Assembly: GCF_029873635.1 (NCBI RefSeq)
Contig: NC_080423.1
Location: forward strand, 90,937,191-91,001,190
DNA: 64,000 nt
DNA from: Malania oleifera
Taxonomy: Eukaryota > Streptophyta > Magnoliopsida > Santalales > Ximeniaceae
Direction of reading: 5' to 3'
Under the pieces are notes generated by a model, which saw nothing but the letters and a program-made list of their open reading frames with translations, made no database searches and was not told where the DNA came from. Positions 1 to 11,586 of this stretch are shown here, piece by piece. The position numbers and the translations under genes are program-made. Each line of letters opens with the position of its first letter. The first letter of the stretch is position 1.

Positions 1-145
1 CCGCAGTTTAATTTAATTCCAAAATATATTCCCAAAAATCCGATTTGATAAAATCTCGCAGTTTAATTAAATTCTAATATATATTCCTAAAAACCCAATT
101 TGATCAAATCCATGCAGTTTAATTTAGCCCAGGCATATGGATATA
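1..145. repeat. Short tandem repeat, about 56-bp unit, 2.3 copies
   Basis: A unit beginning GCAGTTTAATT recurs at about 3, 58 and 114. Each copy continues into a similar AT-rich stretch (ATATATTCC, then AAAAAnCC, then ATTTGAT). The array runs off the left edge of the window, so its full copy number is unknown. It has no coding content. Confidence 0.75.
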
Positions 146-340
146 ATTAAAATAAAAATAATCAATTTAAATCAGGCATATATTAAAACAATACCTAACA
201 TAATCTAGTCCACTTATCTTAACTCTAGAGTGGTGCTTACAATGCACAAAAGATGAAATTTTCTTGGTTAAATCTTTGAAGAGCGGAGTTGGGACCTGAG
301 AATGATGTCCATTCTTCAATTTGGCCGAAAAATGACAGAG

Positions 341-391
<51 letters not shown>

Positions 392-1140
392 GACCTTTAG
401 GGGGGGCAGATTGAAATTTCAATCTTCCAGAAGTATCAGGAAGTTTCCTGATAGTTTTATATATCTATATATATATATACAAAATATTATTATTATATTA
501 TATTCTGTTAATATATTATTATATAATTAATTAATTAATTAATATTATTATTTGTTTTAGGATCACTATAGAAAATAGTCGATGGTTGGATACAATACAT
601 TCTATACCCATTATTCTATATTGTATAAATAATATATTTGTTGCAAACTTTTAAAGTTCATTGTAGTATATATGTTATGTTCACATGATTGAAGTATTAA
701 CATATGCATCTATGCTGGTTTAATTATCGAATTTGTATGCTTTTATCTAATTTTTTTATATATATATGTAGTATGCTTAAAACATGTATACAAGAGCAAC
801 TATGCTTCAGCACACAAAATTTTCCTATGTTGACAAAGAACAACCTCTGAAAAAACTTTACATGCATTAATACTTTTCTAACATTTCATTCAAGCAAACA
901 ATAAAAATCCAATAATATATCATATAATATTCTACTATGCATGTGTTTAAATATGTAAGGAAAAGGGCAATATATTAATATTGACATTGTAAGAATGTCA
1001 AAAAAAATTTTTGAATCAAATTATGAATATTTTTTTAAACAAAAACCTAAGAAAGTTAACAAGAGAAACATCAATTAAAAAAGTTTACATCAAAACTTGC
1101 ATGCGCAAGAATCAAAATGGACATGCATTTTAGATAATGT
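146..1140. other. AT-rich intergenic DNA with (GA)n microsatellite
   Basis: No gene is recognised. A GA dinucleotide tract runs from about 346 to 388, and several AT and ATT runs occur near 460-540. Short open frames here encode only low-complexity peptides produced by the GA tract. The right end is the 5-bp target site (TGCTA, 1141-1145) of the G1 retrotransposon. Confidence 0.7.
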
Positions 1141-1145
1141 TGCTA

Positions 1146-1305
1146 TGTAATAATCCCAAAAAGGGATATAGAAGATTAGTGGAGTGATTCTAAAAAAAAT
1201 ATATATATATTTAATCAGATAAAAAAAAAAGAAAAAGAAAATAATAATAATAATTAATTTTTTTTATTTTTATTAATATATATTATTATTAATATTAATT
1301 AAATA

Positions 1306-1350
<45 letters not shown>

Positions 1351-3904
1351 CCTTCTCCAGAAGCTTCTAGCGAAGCTTCAGGAGATTTAAATGTTTTTAA
1401 GTTTCCTTTCTTCTTCTTCTTCTTCTTCTGTTCTTCTTCTTTTCTTTTCCACAGCTCTGAACTCTCTCTCTCTCGCCTCTCATTCTCTCTCCCTTTTTCA
1501 TCGATTTCGTGATCGATTTTCATTCGATCGAAAATCCGAAGAAATCGCTGGACTCCATTCTCCGCTGCCGTCATTTCTACTGGAGTGGATCGGTGGTAGG
1601 AGCGGCGTAGGCGCATCCCCTGAGGTAAGTCAATTTCCTCTTTTTCTTTAATTTCTTGCAAATTATAAGCCCAATTGACAAAAAAACACCACCACGAGAA
1701 TTTAGGGATGATTCTCTACAAGTCTAACAGGACGAAATTCTCATGGGGGTATTGGCCCAAAACCCCAAATTTGGGGTACAGAGGTTATTAAGGGGATTAT
1801 TTTCAATTAATTATCATTAATTTAGAAATATTAAAATATTGAGCATCTGGGGTTAAAGTAGGATTTCTGGAATTTAAGGTCTGGGTGAGCGCCGCAGGTG
1901 TAATTTTGGGATCCGCAGGAAAAATTCAAAAAAATTAAGTGGGAGTGCTAAATAATAGTTTAAATATTAATTTGAGGTATATGGAGCTTAGGGAAGGCTA
2001 GATGAGTATTATTTTGAAGAAATAGATTAATTAATTTGGGAAAAATGCAAATTGCAGGAGTAGAATTTCGAGCGCCAAGGGCGTAGGATTTGGGATTCTA
2101 GTGAGACTCTCAGTAAGTCAGGTAAGGGGAATAAATTATAACAGTTTTTTTATGAAAATTATGGGTTCAGAAATATGTGAAAATGACGTATGTTATTTTA
2201 CCTGAAATTTATTATGATATAAATATCAGATGAAATTTGTATGGCATATAATTTATATTGAGAAATGTTTAAACTGGGTTAGATGATTTACCCTGTGAAA
2301 TATGTGATACTAAAATGTGTTTTAATATGAGAATTAAAATGAGGGAAAATGATGAAAGTGAAATGTGCAAGAAATGTATTCTTCGAGAAAATGAAGAAAT
2401 GTGAAATATGGAAATGTGTTTTGAGAAATATTGAGTAATTGTGAAATAAGATATGTATATGATAGTATGAGATGAGATGAATTATGAACTGAGAAAATAT
2501 CATTTAAATGATGAAATGTGTTAAGAATACTAATATTGAAATGTGAATATGTGAAATGAAAATATTGTAATGTTAATTCTGCAATATGAAAATAAGAAAC
2601 GTGGAAATATGTGAAATACGAATGATAAAATGTCAATATCGCATAATGATTGCGGGTATGTGGTGGTAAACCCTATTGAATGGTTATGATATTGAGCACG
2701 GTACCGTTGCTAGTGGTGTTAGTGCAACCACACGGACTCTTGGAGCGTGTAGCGTGACAGTCGACTGTGCCATTTTGTAGGGTTGTTAGGCCCCCTGAGT
2801 CTGGATCAGGGTTATAGGCCAGCCAGTCGTACTACAAATGCGATATATGATATGATATTTGATCTAGCTGGGTCGGCCAACCGCGGTTAGATCCAGTCTT
2901 CAGGCCGCACAACCGTGACCATGGGAGGAAGCATGGCATGGATAGAAAGATCCTCAGGGTGGCCATGAGTTACAGACGCGATGTTGGTATTTGATACCAA
3001 GGATACTCATGAGTCGGAAAGTAAAATGAAAATGGAAAGCGAAAGAATGATAAAATTGGCTAAAATAAGAAATAAAAGAAAGAATAGAAATTGAGAAATA
3101 AAAAATGATAAAATTGAGAAATGGAACTGTGTGAGTTGCTAATATACATATTTGAGGTAAAGTGAAACTCTCCGCCTGAGGGCTAGCTGAGTAAGGTGAG
3201 TGCCCTGATAGGTATCAGATGTGGCCATACGTGTTTGCATAACGTGTTAGGGCAGAGGGAAGCTACCTATATGGGAGGGTAATCTTCCTTATTCTCAGGA
3301 ACTTTGCGGTAAATATGAGTTGGAAATTATTGAATTTGAGAAATAATTTTAAAGCTTATAAAAGCTTGTGTTGTATATCTATATGATTATGAGAATGTGT
3401 ATATCAGGGTATTTTCTCAGATGAAACGATGATTTGAAAAGTAAAGTGTATTATAATTGAACTCATATGACCACACACTGTAAATAATTTATTCCTTCTT
3501 ATTGAGATGTGTCTCACCCAATTTATCTAAATTTTTTAGGGAACAAAGACCGACCGGGTGATAGAGCTCTGTGGTAGTAGGGAGCTGGAACCTTGATATA
3601 TAGGGTGAGTTTGGACTAGTGAGGTGTGTTTCCTTAGGGTTATATTATTTTTGAGTATGAGATAGTATTGTGTAAATATGTATGTTAATACTTTGGATAT
3701 TGTATTTTGGATGTTATAAATATATTGTCTTCGGCTGTTAGGTTGAATAAATAAAATAATTTTTTACCCGGTACCCAATGCGGGTCGGGTTGTATGAATG
3801 ATAATAGGATTGTTGATGTGGCCGATTTGTGAATGTTATGGATGACGTGTGATTATTTATTTATTATTAAGGAAAAAAAATTATACGAAAATCGGGGCAT
3901 CATA
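1146..3904 (+). repeat. G1 5' LTR (2759 bp)
   Basis: Begins TGTAATAATCCC and ends ATCATA, where the matching 3' LTR ends GTCACA, so the terminal CA has changed to TA. It contains an (ATT)n tract (about 1307-1350), a CT-rich leader (1400-1500), and a GC-richer block at 2690-2990 that includes the words GCACGGTACCGTTGCTAG and GACCATGGG. That block recurs in the 3' LTR and in the related LTRs E and G2. A splice-donor-like GAGGTAAGT lies at 1621-1629. Open frames inside the LTR are not thought to be genes. Confidence 0.92.
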
Positions 3905-3907
3905 GTT

Positions 3908-3921
3908 TGGTATCAAAGCCT
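3908..3921 (+). other. G1 primer-binding site (initiator tRNA-Met type)
   Basis: TGGTATCAAAGCCT lies three bases after the 5' LTR. It is complementary to the 3' end of plant initiator Met-tRNA with one change from the usual TGGTATCAGAGC. It primes minus-strand cDNA synthesis in this element class. Confidence 0.85.
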
Positions 3922-4288
3922 AGGTTGTTAGGTTCTGTAGACTTTAGTAGATAGCGGAATACAATACCAAAGTATAGGAGTTGTTTTTGAGAAAAATAGG
4001 TGATAGGTAAATTAAAATGGGGGTTAGTGATTGTTGGAGGATGAGGTATGAATTTAGGATTCTATCTTGCAGCCTAGAGGCAGGAGTACCGGGGTTGTTT
4101 CTATGTTTTTCCTGTGGTGACGATTTCAGGAAAACCGTGGATACTACTGCTGGGTCTTGTTTTTGAGTGGTAGGATTGAATCTTAAATGGGGATTTAGGA
4201 TGTGGATAGAGGAATAATTTATGAGTTATTGTAGTGTATGGGTTGCGTGATAGTAATTGTATGCTGAGATTAGCTGTTTCCTTTGTAG

Positions 4289-5200
4289 GATGGATCCGGG
4301 GAACAATAACACGAATGTAGGAGGTGATGGAGTAAGACCTTCCAGTATGGGTGGTGCAGACCCTGATGCGGTATTGCGTAGCGTCACTCAGCAGGTGATG
4401 GCTGAGATGACCAGGAGCTCGGGGGATCGGAGTTGCATGATCGAGCAATTCGCGCGTATGCCACCCCCATCTTTTGTTGGAGGAGCGAACCCACTAGTAG
4501 CAGAGAACTAGGTTCAGGACATAGAGGACATACTGGTAGTCCTCTCATGTACAGATGAGCAGAGGGTGTTATTTGTCACATTTAAATTGACTGGGGAGGC
4601 AAAGCACTGGTAGAGGTCAGTGAGAGTACTTGAGGAGTAGAGGCCTGACCCTGTAGCAATGACATGGAGTCGCTTCAAGGAGATTTTATTCGAGCAGTAC
4701 TTTCCCCCTACGGTCAGGAGCGCAAAGGCATCAGAGTTTTTGTATCTGACACAGGGGTCTATGACAGTGCAGCAGTACACAGCGAGGTTTGTTGAGCTGT
4801 TTCGGTTCGCCCGGTATATGGTGCCAGATGAGGAGAGGAAGGCGAGGAAGTTTGAGCAGGGCTTGAGGCAAAACCTGTATGAGCATGTGGTAGGTTTCCA
4901 AGCTCAGGCTTTCTCGGAGATAGTGGAAAGAGCTGCGGTGATTGAGAGTAGCATACAGAGAGGCGCAGCAGGCCAGAGCCAGAGGAAGAGGCCTGCGCCT
5001 TCTGATTTTCAGGCATGGCCTAGTTGAGGGCCGTGGAGGAGATATGATACCAGGGGGGAAAAACAACAGGGAGGAGGAGATCGAGCAGTATAGGGTAGAC
5101 ATATGCTCCCTCCTTGTCCCAGATGTGCCCAGCGAGAGAGGTTGTTTGCTATTAGTGCCACTAGCCTGGGCATATCGTGAGAAACTGCCAGACACCACCA
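4289..5200 (+). pseudogene. gag: G1 gag (capsid/nucleocapsid), broken
   Basis: Starts at ATG 4289 (reading MDPGNNN). After an internal stop near 4509, a second open piece (4659-5026) carries the conserved gag core, with the usual phenylalanine-rich WSRFKEILFEQYFP-type segment. A CCHC zinc knuckle (CX2CX4HX4C) can be read at 5147-5188, but two of its spacer positions are now TAG codons. Gag forms the virus-like particle, and the knuckle binds the RNA genome. It is followed directly by the protease. At least four stops and one frame change make it non-functional. Confidence 0.85.
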
Positions 5201-5299
5201 GAGGTAGCGACTGCTCTTTGACCATACAGAGGAGGCTATCAGGTACCTCGAGGTGGACAGCAGAGGAATACTGTACCGGCGGGAGTTTATGCACTGACG

Positions 5300-7288
5300 C
5301 CGGGAGATGCTGAGGCGGTGGGAGATGTGGCGACAGGTACGATTTCAATACTGTCATTTAAAGCTACTTTTTTGTTTGATTCTTGGGCGACGCATTCGTT
5401 TATCACTCGGGATTAAATTGTGTGGGTTTGAGCCTCAGCAGTTAGAAATTAGTTTGTATGTTGCTACGCCGATTGGGGTTGTAAGGGTATGTAGAAAGGT
5501 ACTCAGCGAATGTCTAGTGGATATTCAGGGGAGGACTTTGTTGGCTAATCTGGTGGTTTTAGAAATGCATGGGTTTGAGGTAATCTTGGGTATGGATTGA
5601 CTAGCTGCCCACTATGCTAGCATTGATTGCCATCAGAAAGTGGTAGTATTTAGATTTCCAGAGGGACAGGAGTATAGATTTTTGAGATCACTTGTGCGCA
5701 CCCCACCTCAGTTATTATCTGCTATTCAGGCGTAAAAATTGCTATTAGAAGGCTGTCAGGGATATTTAGTCTAGGTGAAGGCAGTATCAGAAGGGGAGTT
5801 AAGTGTGGAGGATATCCCAGTGGTGAGGGATTTTCCTAATGTATTCCCAGAGAATTTACAGGGACTACCTCCTAATCGTGAGGTAGAGTTCGTTATTGAT
5901 CTGGTTCCAGGGACAACGCCGATTTCAAAGGTGTCATATAGAATGGCACCAGCAGAGTTAAAAGAATTGAAAGAGCAGTTGCAGTAACTATTAGATAAGG
6001 GGTTTATTCAGCCCAGTGTGTCGCCCTGGGGAGCATTGGTTTTGTTTGTGAGGAAGAATGATGGCTCAATGAGGTTGTGCATCGACTATCGAGAAATAAA
6101 TAAAGTAACTATCAAGAATAAATACTCGCTCTCACGTATCAATGATTTGTTTGACCAGTTACAGGGGACACAGATCTTTTCGAAGATAGATTTACGCTCT
6201 GGGTACCATTAGGTGAAAGTCAGGGCGGAAGATGTTCTGAAGACGACATTCAGAACATGGTATGATCACTATGAATTTCTAATTATGCCGTTTGGGTTGA
6301 CTAATGCTCCTACAGTGTTTATGGATCTGATGAACAGGGTCTTTCACCAGTACTTGGATCAGTTTGTGGTAGTATTTATTGATGATATACTGGTGTATTC
6401 GAAGAGGCTAGAGGAGCATGAGGAGCATCTGAGTATAGTGCTTCAGGTATTGCGAGAGAAGAAGCTTTATGCGAAGCTCAAGAAGTGTGAGTTCTGGCTA
6501 GAATAGGTTACCTTCCTTGGACAAGTTATATCTAGGGGTGGTATTTCTGTTGATCCGAGTAAGATTGAGGCGGTAGTAGACTGGGTACAACTAAAGAACG
6601 TGCACGAGATTAGGAGTTTCTTGAGATTGACTGGGTACTACTGCAGGTTTGTTGAGGGCTTCTCTAGACTGTCAAGCCCATTGACCAAATTGACCAAGAA
6701 GGGAGTGAAGTTTGAGTGGTCTGATGAATGTGAACAAATCTTCCAGGAGTTGAAGTAGCGACTCATCACTGCGCCTATATTGACGATTCCTTCAGGAGAA
6801 GAGGGGTTTGTGATTTACAGTGATGCGTCCCATAAAGGGCTCAGATGCGTGTTGATGCAGCGAGGGAGAGTGATAGCCTATGCCTTACGACAGTTGAAAG
6901 AATATGAGAAAAACTACCCTACTCATGATCTGGAGTTGGCGGCAGTTGTTTACGCGCTGAAGATTTGGAGGCACTATCTATATGGGGGTAGGTGTGAGAT
7001 ATTTACTGATCATAAGAGCTTAAAGTATTTCTTCACGCAGAAGGAATTGAATATGAGGCAGAGAAGATGGCTGGAGCTAATAAAGGATTACGACTGCACT
7101 ATTAGCTACCACCTGGGAAAGGTTAATGTGGTTGCTGATGCTTTGAGTCGGAAATCAGTGGATTCATTTGTATCTGTAGTGGAGATTCAGCATCCAATTC
7201 AGATGGATCTAGAGAGGCTCGGTGTGGAGCTGGTAGAGGGCGATCACCAGGCGTTCATTGCTAACTTGGTTTTGCAGCCGACTCTATA
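5300..7288 (+). pseudogene. pol: G1 pol, first part: protease, reverse transcriptase, RNase H, broken
   Basis: The protease is at about 5300-5600. Its active-site triad DSG reads DSW (5378-5386), so the catalytic loop is altered. Reverse transcriptase runs from 5775 to about 6760 across stops at 5985, 6210 and 6504. Motifs include [11 protein letters not shown] and the catalytic FIDD box (6375-6386), which is intact. RNase H spans 6780-7170, with YSDASHKG at the start, the [16 protein letters not shown] segment, and TDHKSLKYF. The order PR-RT-RH-INT is the gypsy order. Every stop is a single-codon lesion inside otherwise well-conserved sequence. Confidence 0.92.
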
Positions 7289-8181
7289 GGAGAGGATTAA
7301 AGCAGCTCATAGGAATGACGTAGAACTAGTAGAGCTTATGGGAAAAGTACAAGATGGTTAGGAAATTGAGTTTAGCATTTTAGATGATGAAGCCTTGAGG
7401 TTCCGTACCAGGTTATGAATTCCTACCGATCGTGAGATCAAGAGGGTCATTCTAGAGGAAACACATCGATCCCTATATATTGTACATCCAGGTAGCTCTA
7501 AAATGTACATGGATCTTCGAGAGTCTTTCTGGTGGAGCAACATGAAGAGGGAGATAGCTCAGTTTGTGGATCATTGTTTGACATGCCAGCAAGTGAAGGC
7601 TGAGCATTAGAGACCGGCGGGATCATTGCAGCCACTTCACATTCCTGAGTGGAAGTGGGAGCATATAGCGATGGGTTTCGTTCAGGATTGTCGTCGACAT
7701 TGCATGGATAGGACGCTATCTGGGTAGTGGTGGATCGACTAATGAAGACTACCCACTTTTTGTCGATCTGAGTTAGCTACTCTGTGGATAGATTGGCTGA
7801 GTTATACATCTAGGAGACAGTTAGGCCCCACGGCGTCCTAGTGTCCATAGTTTCATATAGACACCCACGGTTGACATCTTGTTTTTGGAAAAGTCTTCAA
7901 GGGGCCATAAGTTCTCAGTTGTCGTTCAGCACAACTTTTCATACTCAGATAGATGGACAGACAGAGAGGACGATACAGATTCTGAAGGATATGTTGCGAG
8001 CATGTGTGTTGGACTTTGGAGGTCATTGGATGCAGTATCTGCCACTGGTTGAGTTTGTATATAACAACAGCTACCAGGCCAGCATTGGGATAGCACCGTA
8101 TGAGGCATTTTATGGCAGGAGGTGCCGATCCCCGTTGTACTGGGATGAGGTTGGAGAGAGACATGTATTGGGGCCAGAGCT
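7289..8181 (+). pseudogene. pol: G1 integrase, N-terminal and catalytic part, broken
   Basis: An HHCC zinc-binding segment is visible near 7450-7610 (HPG, then CLTCQQVK). The catalytic core is split by stops and frame slips at 7690-7830. In the segment that normally reads SDRDPRF, the codons at 7856-7864 now read Tyr-Arg-His, so the second catalytic Asp is lost. The catalytic Glu segment (DGQTERTIQ, about 7956) is intact. The frame continues through the conserved YNNSYQASIG and YGRRCRSP motifs to 8181, where solo LTR A is inserted. Confidence 0.88.
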
Positions 8182-10526
8182 TGAAATTAGGAATAGCTTC
8201 CCAAGAGGGAGGGGGGGGGGTGAATTGGCTTTTAAAACTTTCTTTTACTTTCTTTTAAGAATCCTTAACTTCTTTAAACACTTAACCAATTCTTTAACTT
8301 GTTTGTTTAATTTCACCAATCACACAACAACTTAATCTCTTTAATCAACCACAAAGCTAATAAAACATTCAAACAATTACTCACAATCTCCACACCAACA
8401 CAATCACACTTTATTTATCAAATATAAGTTTACTGCAGCATTATTAAATTGATGAAATCATTCAAGATTTAGCACTCTTGGAATACAAACACTATCCAAT
8501 CAATCTCAAGCTTTATACCATTTAATCACAATATATCTTTTGTTGTCAGCCCTAGATATGAAATTGTAAGCCCTGTATATATGGTTTTACTTCTTCAATA
8601 TGATGTGCAATATAATATTCAATCAACACAATATCTACACTCTTCTCAATATTTAGAACTCAACTAAACTCTCAGTTAATTTATCCTTGGGCTGTTAACC
8701 AAGTAAGGTACTCCCATATGGTTTCCGCAAGATATGGTATAACTAACGTACTCCCTTTCGGTTTCTGCAACCCAAATCAAAATTAGACTTCAAGTTTACT
8801 GGATTTCTATAATATGTAGTATATATGACTATCAATTAAACCATCCACGCAATTTAAATATGCTGAAAATAAAGAGTAAGGGAAAGAGAGAGTGAGACGG
8901 GGATTTTTACGAGGTTTGGCTTCAACACAGCTTACGTCCTCACCTTTGGCAAACCACCAAAGGATTCACTAAACCTATTTCGTTGACGGGTGGAACAAAA
9001 CCTGATTACAAGTGATACCCCACGCTCAAAACATTCCTTCACTTAGGCTAGGGCCCACCTCTCCAAACGATATCCTCTCGTTCAGTCACTCCTTTAGGCT
9101 AGAGCCCGCCTCTCTAAGAAAAATCCCCTTGCTTAGCCAACGATCCAAACAACCCTTGGAATTTCAAAGAACTACAAGAAATACAAGATAAGATCTGCGT
9201 ACAAGTATACTCTCTCAAAGAACAAGTTAGTACAATTTCAGCACTATATACTTGAATGTAAAATATCAATATGAAATAGTATGAAGCTCAAGTATAAAAT
9301 TCACCAATATCCTTCTTAAAAGAGGATTAGCAGTAGGAATTCAAAGGAAGAAGGATCAGCACTTCAAAATTCTCAGCAAAAGAATTTTTCAATGGGTGAC
9401 CAAGAGAACTTAGGAAGAACAAGAGTACTTTCAATTTCTCAAAATAGATTTTTCAATTCTTGGATGTATTTTGATTTGCAAAACCATGTATTTATAGGCT
9501 TCCAAACTTGTTTCCAAGTTGCAAAAGTTTCCTTTGAAAGTTTCCCAAATTTTTAGAAAGTTTGGAGCTCAAACGGCTATATTTTAAAATATAAGAATTT
9601 AAAAATTTGCTCGTTGAACAGTGTTCAGACGTTTGAAGTCGCGAGTTCAGACGTCTGAACTGCTACTGCCTTCTTTATATTCTGTCCAGAAAATCTTCAA
9701 ACGTCTGAACTTAATCTTCAGAAGTCCGAGATCGTTCTATGTGCTGTTCAGTCATCTGAAGTCCCTCTCGTGAACAGTGTTCAAATGTTTGATAACAGTG
9801 ACTCCATTTCAGTATTTTGGCCATAACATTTTTTGTATAACTCCAAATTAGGTGTTCTTAGTATTAAAAGAAAACTAAAAGAAAATCCTACAACTTTCAT
9901 GTTGATCACGTTTTAAAATAATGAGTTTTTTATAGAGAAAAGATTACCTTAATGCGGCTGTATAAAAACTGACAACAATTGGAAAAACTCTTTTTGATGT
10001 TTTTCACTCCAAAAATGATTCTAACCTTTTTAAAATAATTTTTGACTTTATAAAAATATTTTCCAAATATTTTAAAAGGTATTTAGGTCCAAGAAGTTAA
10101 CCTAAGAGTTTCAAAATATTTCAAATGATATTTTAAACATTAAAGTACTTACATGAAAACTTCTAAGACTTTTCTTATTTTAGGTTCTTGAGTCTTCATG
10201 CTTTGTCCTTGGATTGAGTACATCTTTTCTTCAAGCTTTAATATTCTTTTAGCTTTCTCACTTTGCCTTTCTTTGACTCTTTTGAATTTAATATTCCTTG
10301 GCTTTCAACAACTCATTCATGTCCTCATATTCTTCAAGGTTTAATAAATCATCTTCAAATCCATGCTTTGACTCTTTTAAGCTTCATTTGATCCTTATGA
10401 GCATTTTGGCCTTACTTTCTCATATATGAGCTATGAAATAACATTACTCACACAAATACATTAAATTCCACTTGTTTGTTAGCATCAAAACAAGATAACA
10501 AGATTTTAAACCTTGTAAGGCCAACA
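8182..10526 (-). mobile_element. Solo LTR A of a Sirevirus-type copia, inserted in G1 integrase
   Basis: Bounded by TG (8182) and CA (10526) with a perfect 5-bp duplication GAGCT (8177-8181 and 10527-10531). G1 integrase coding resumes directly after it. On the minus strand it starts TGTTGGCCTTAC and ends near a C-rich stretch followed by TCTTGGGAAG, matching the LTR ends of Sire-1. It has a minus-strand TATAAATA box at about 9488-9495. Upstream of that (9617-9790) lies a cluster of GTTCAGACGT-type words, and downstream (8903-8985) the conserved two-hairpin block. No internal coding region or second LTR is present, so it is a solo LTR left by recombination. Confidence 0.9.
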
Positions 10527-11072
10527 GAGCTGATACAGCAAACTCAGGATAAAATCAGACTCATCAGAGACAGGATTAGGATAGTGCAGAGCTGGCAGAA
10601 GAGTTATGCTGATACTCGTCGATGAGAATTAGAGTTTGACACAGGAGATCACATATTCCTGAAGGTGGCACCGCTGAAAGGTGTTATGAGTTTCGGGAGG
10701 AAGGGTAAGCTGAGCCCTAGGTATATTGGACCATTCGAGATTCTTGAGAGAGTGGGTCTAGTTGCCTATCGTTTGACATTACCTTTGGTCCTATATAGGA
10801 TCCATGACATATTCCACATTTCTATACTGAGGAAATACGTCCCAGACCCCTCCATGTGATCAGATATGAAGCACTGAAGTTGGGTGATATTTTAGCTTAT
10901 GAGGAAAAGTCAGCGTAGATTCTTGACTAGAAGGAACAGGAGCTATGCACGAAGAAGATTTCACTAGTAAAAGTTCTGTGGCGCAACCATACCATTGAGG
11001 AGGCTTCCTGGGAACTAGAGGATCAAATGTACCAGAGATACCCGCACTTATTCAGTGGAGTTTAGAGTTGAG
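10527..11072 (+). pseudogene. pol: G1 integrase C-terminus with chromodomain-like tail
   Basis: Continues the integrase after solo LTR A. The [14 protein letters not shown] and [15 protein letters not shown] segments (10665-10855) are the conserved integrase C-terminal domain of chromoviruses. The following stretch (about 10900-11065) reads, through stops and a frame slip, as a chromodomain-like segment (VKVLWRNHTIEEASWE, then YPHLFSG in another register). In this family the chromodomain directs integration to particular chromatin. Non-functional. Confidence 0.85.
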
Positions 11073-11319
11073 TCAGTCAGAGTAAAAAAAATAATATTGT
11101 GTAGTTTTTATTTGTATAGTGTAACATAGGATAGATAGGATTTTTAGTTTTGAAACGTGAATGGTTTTGGGAGAATTTTGAATAGTTGTAATCTCCCAGA
11201 ACCCTCGTTGTAACCACGGTATTCCTCTTCCATAAGTGAGGATAATTAATAAAATTGAAAGTGTTTTCGCTAAGGAAGGGAAACATGAGAATGACAAATT
11301 TCGAGGTTGAAATTTTTAT

Positions 11320-11332
11320 AAGGAGGGGAGAA
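11320..11332 (+). other. G1 polypurine tract
   Basis: An AAGGAGGGGAGAA purine run lies immediately before the 3' LTR. It is the expected primer for plus-strand DNA synthesis, and it fixes the 3' LTR start. Confidence 0.85.
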
Positions 11333-11380
11333 TATAATAATCCCAAAAAGGGATATAGAAGATTAGTGGAGTGATTTCCA

Positions 11381-11416
<36 letters not shown>

Positions 11417-11536
11417 TATTATTATTATTATTATTATTAATCAGATTAAAAAAAAGAAAAAAAGAAAAAGAAAAAAAAATAATAATTAAAATTTATTTTT
11501 ATTACTAAATATATTATTATTAATATTAATTAAATA

Positions 11537-11586
<50 letters not shown>

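Noticed and set aside
1391..1651. Open frames in the G1 LTR (also the minus frames near 1347-1661 and 11486-11788)
   Set aside because: They are made of CT/TTC and ATT repeats and lie in an LTR leader with no conserved domain.
2288..2636. Minus-strand open frames in both G1 LTRs (also 12500-12848)
   Set aside because: Present in both LTR copies but highly biased in composition (Phe, His, Ile, Ser); they reflect a purine-rich AT segment and show no family similarity.
4731..5357. 208-codon minus-strand open frame
   Set aside because: It is the reverse of the gag region on the plus strand, where real gag motifs are seen. The antisense peptide shows no motif.
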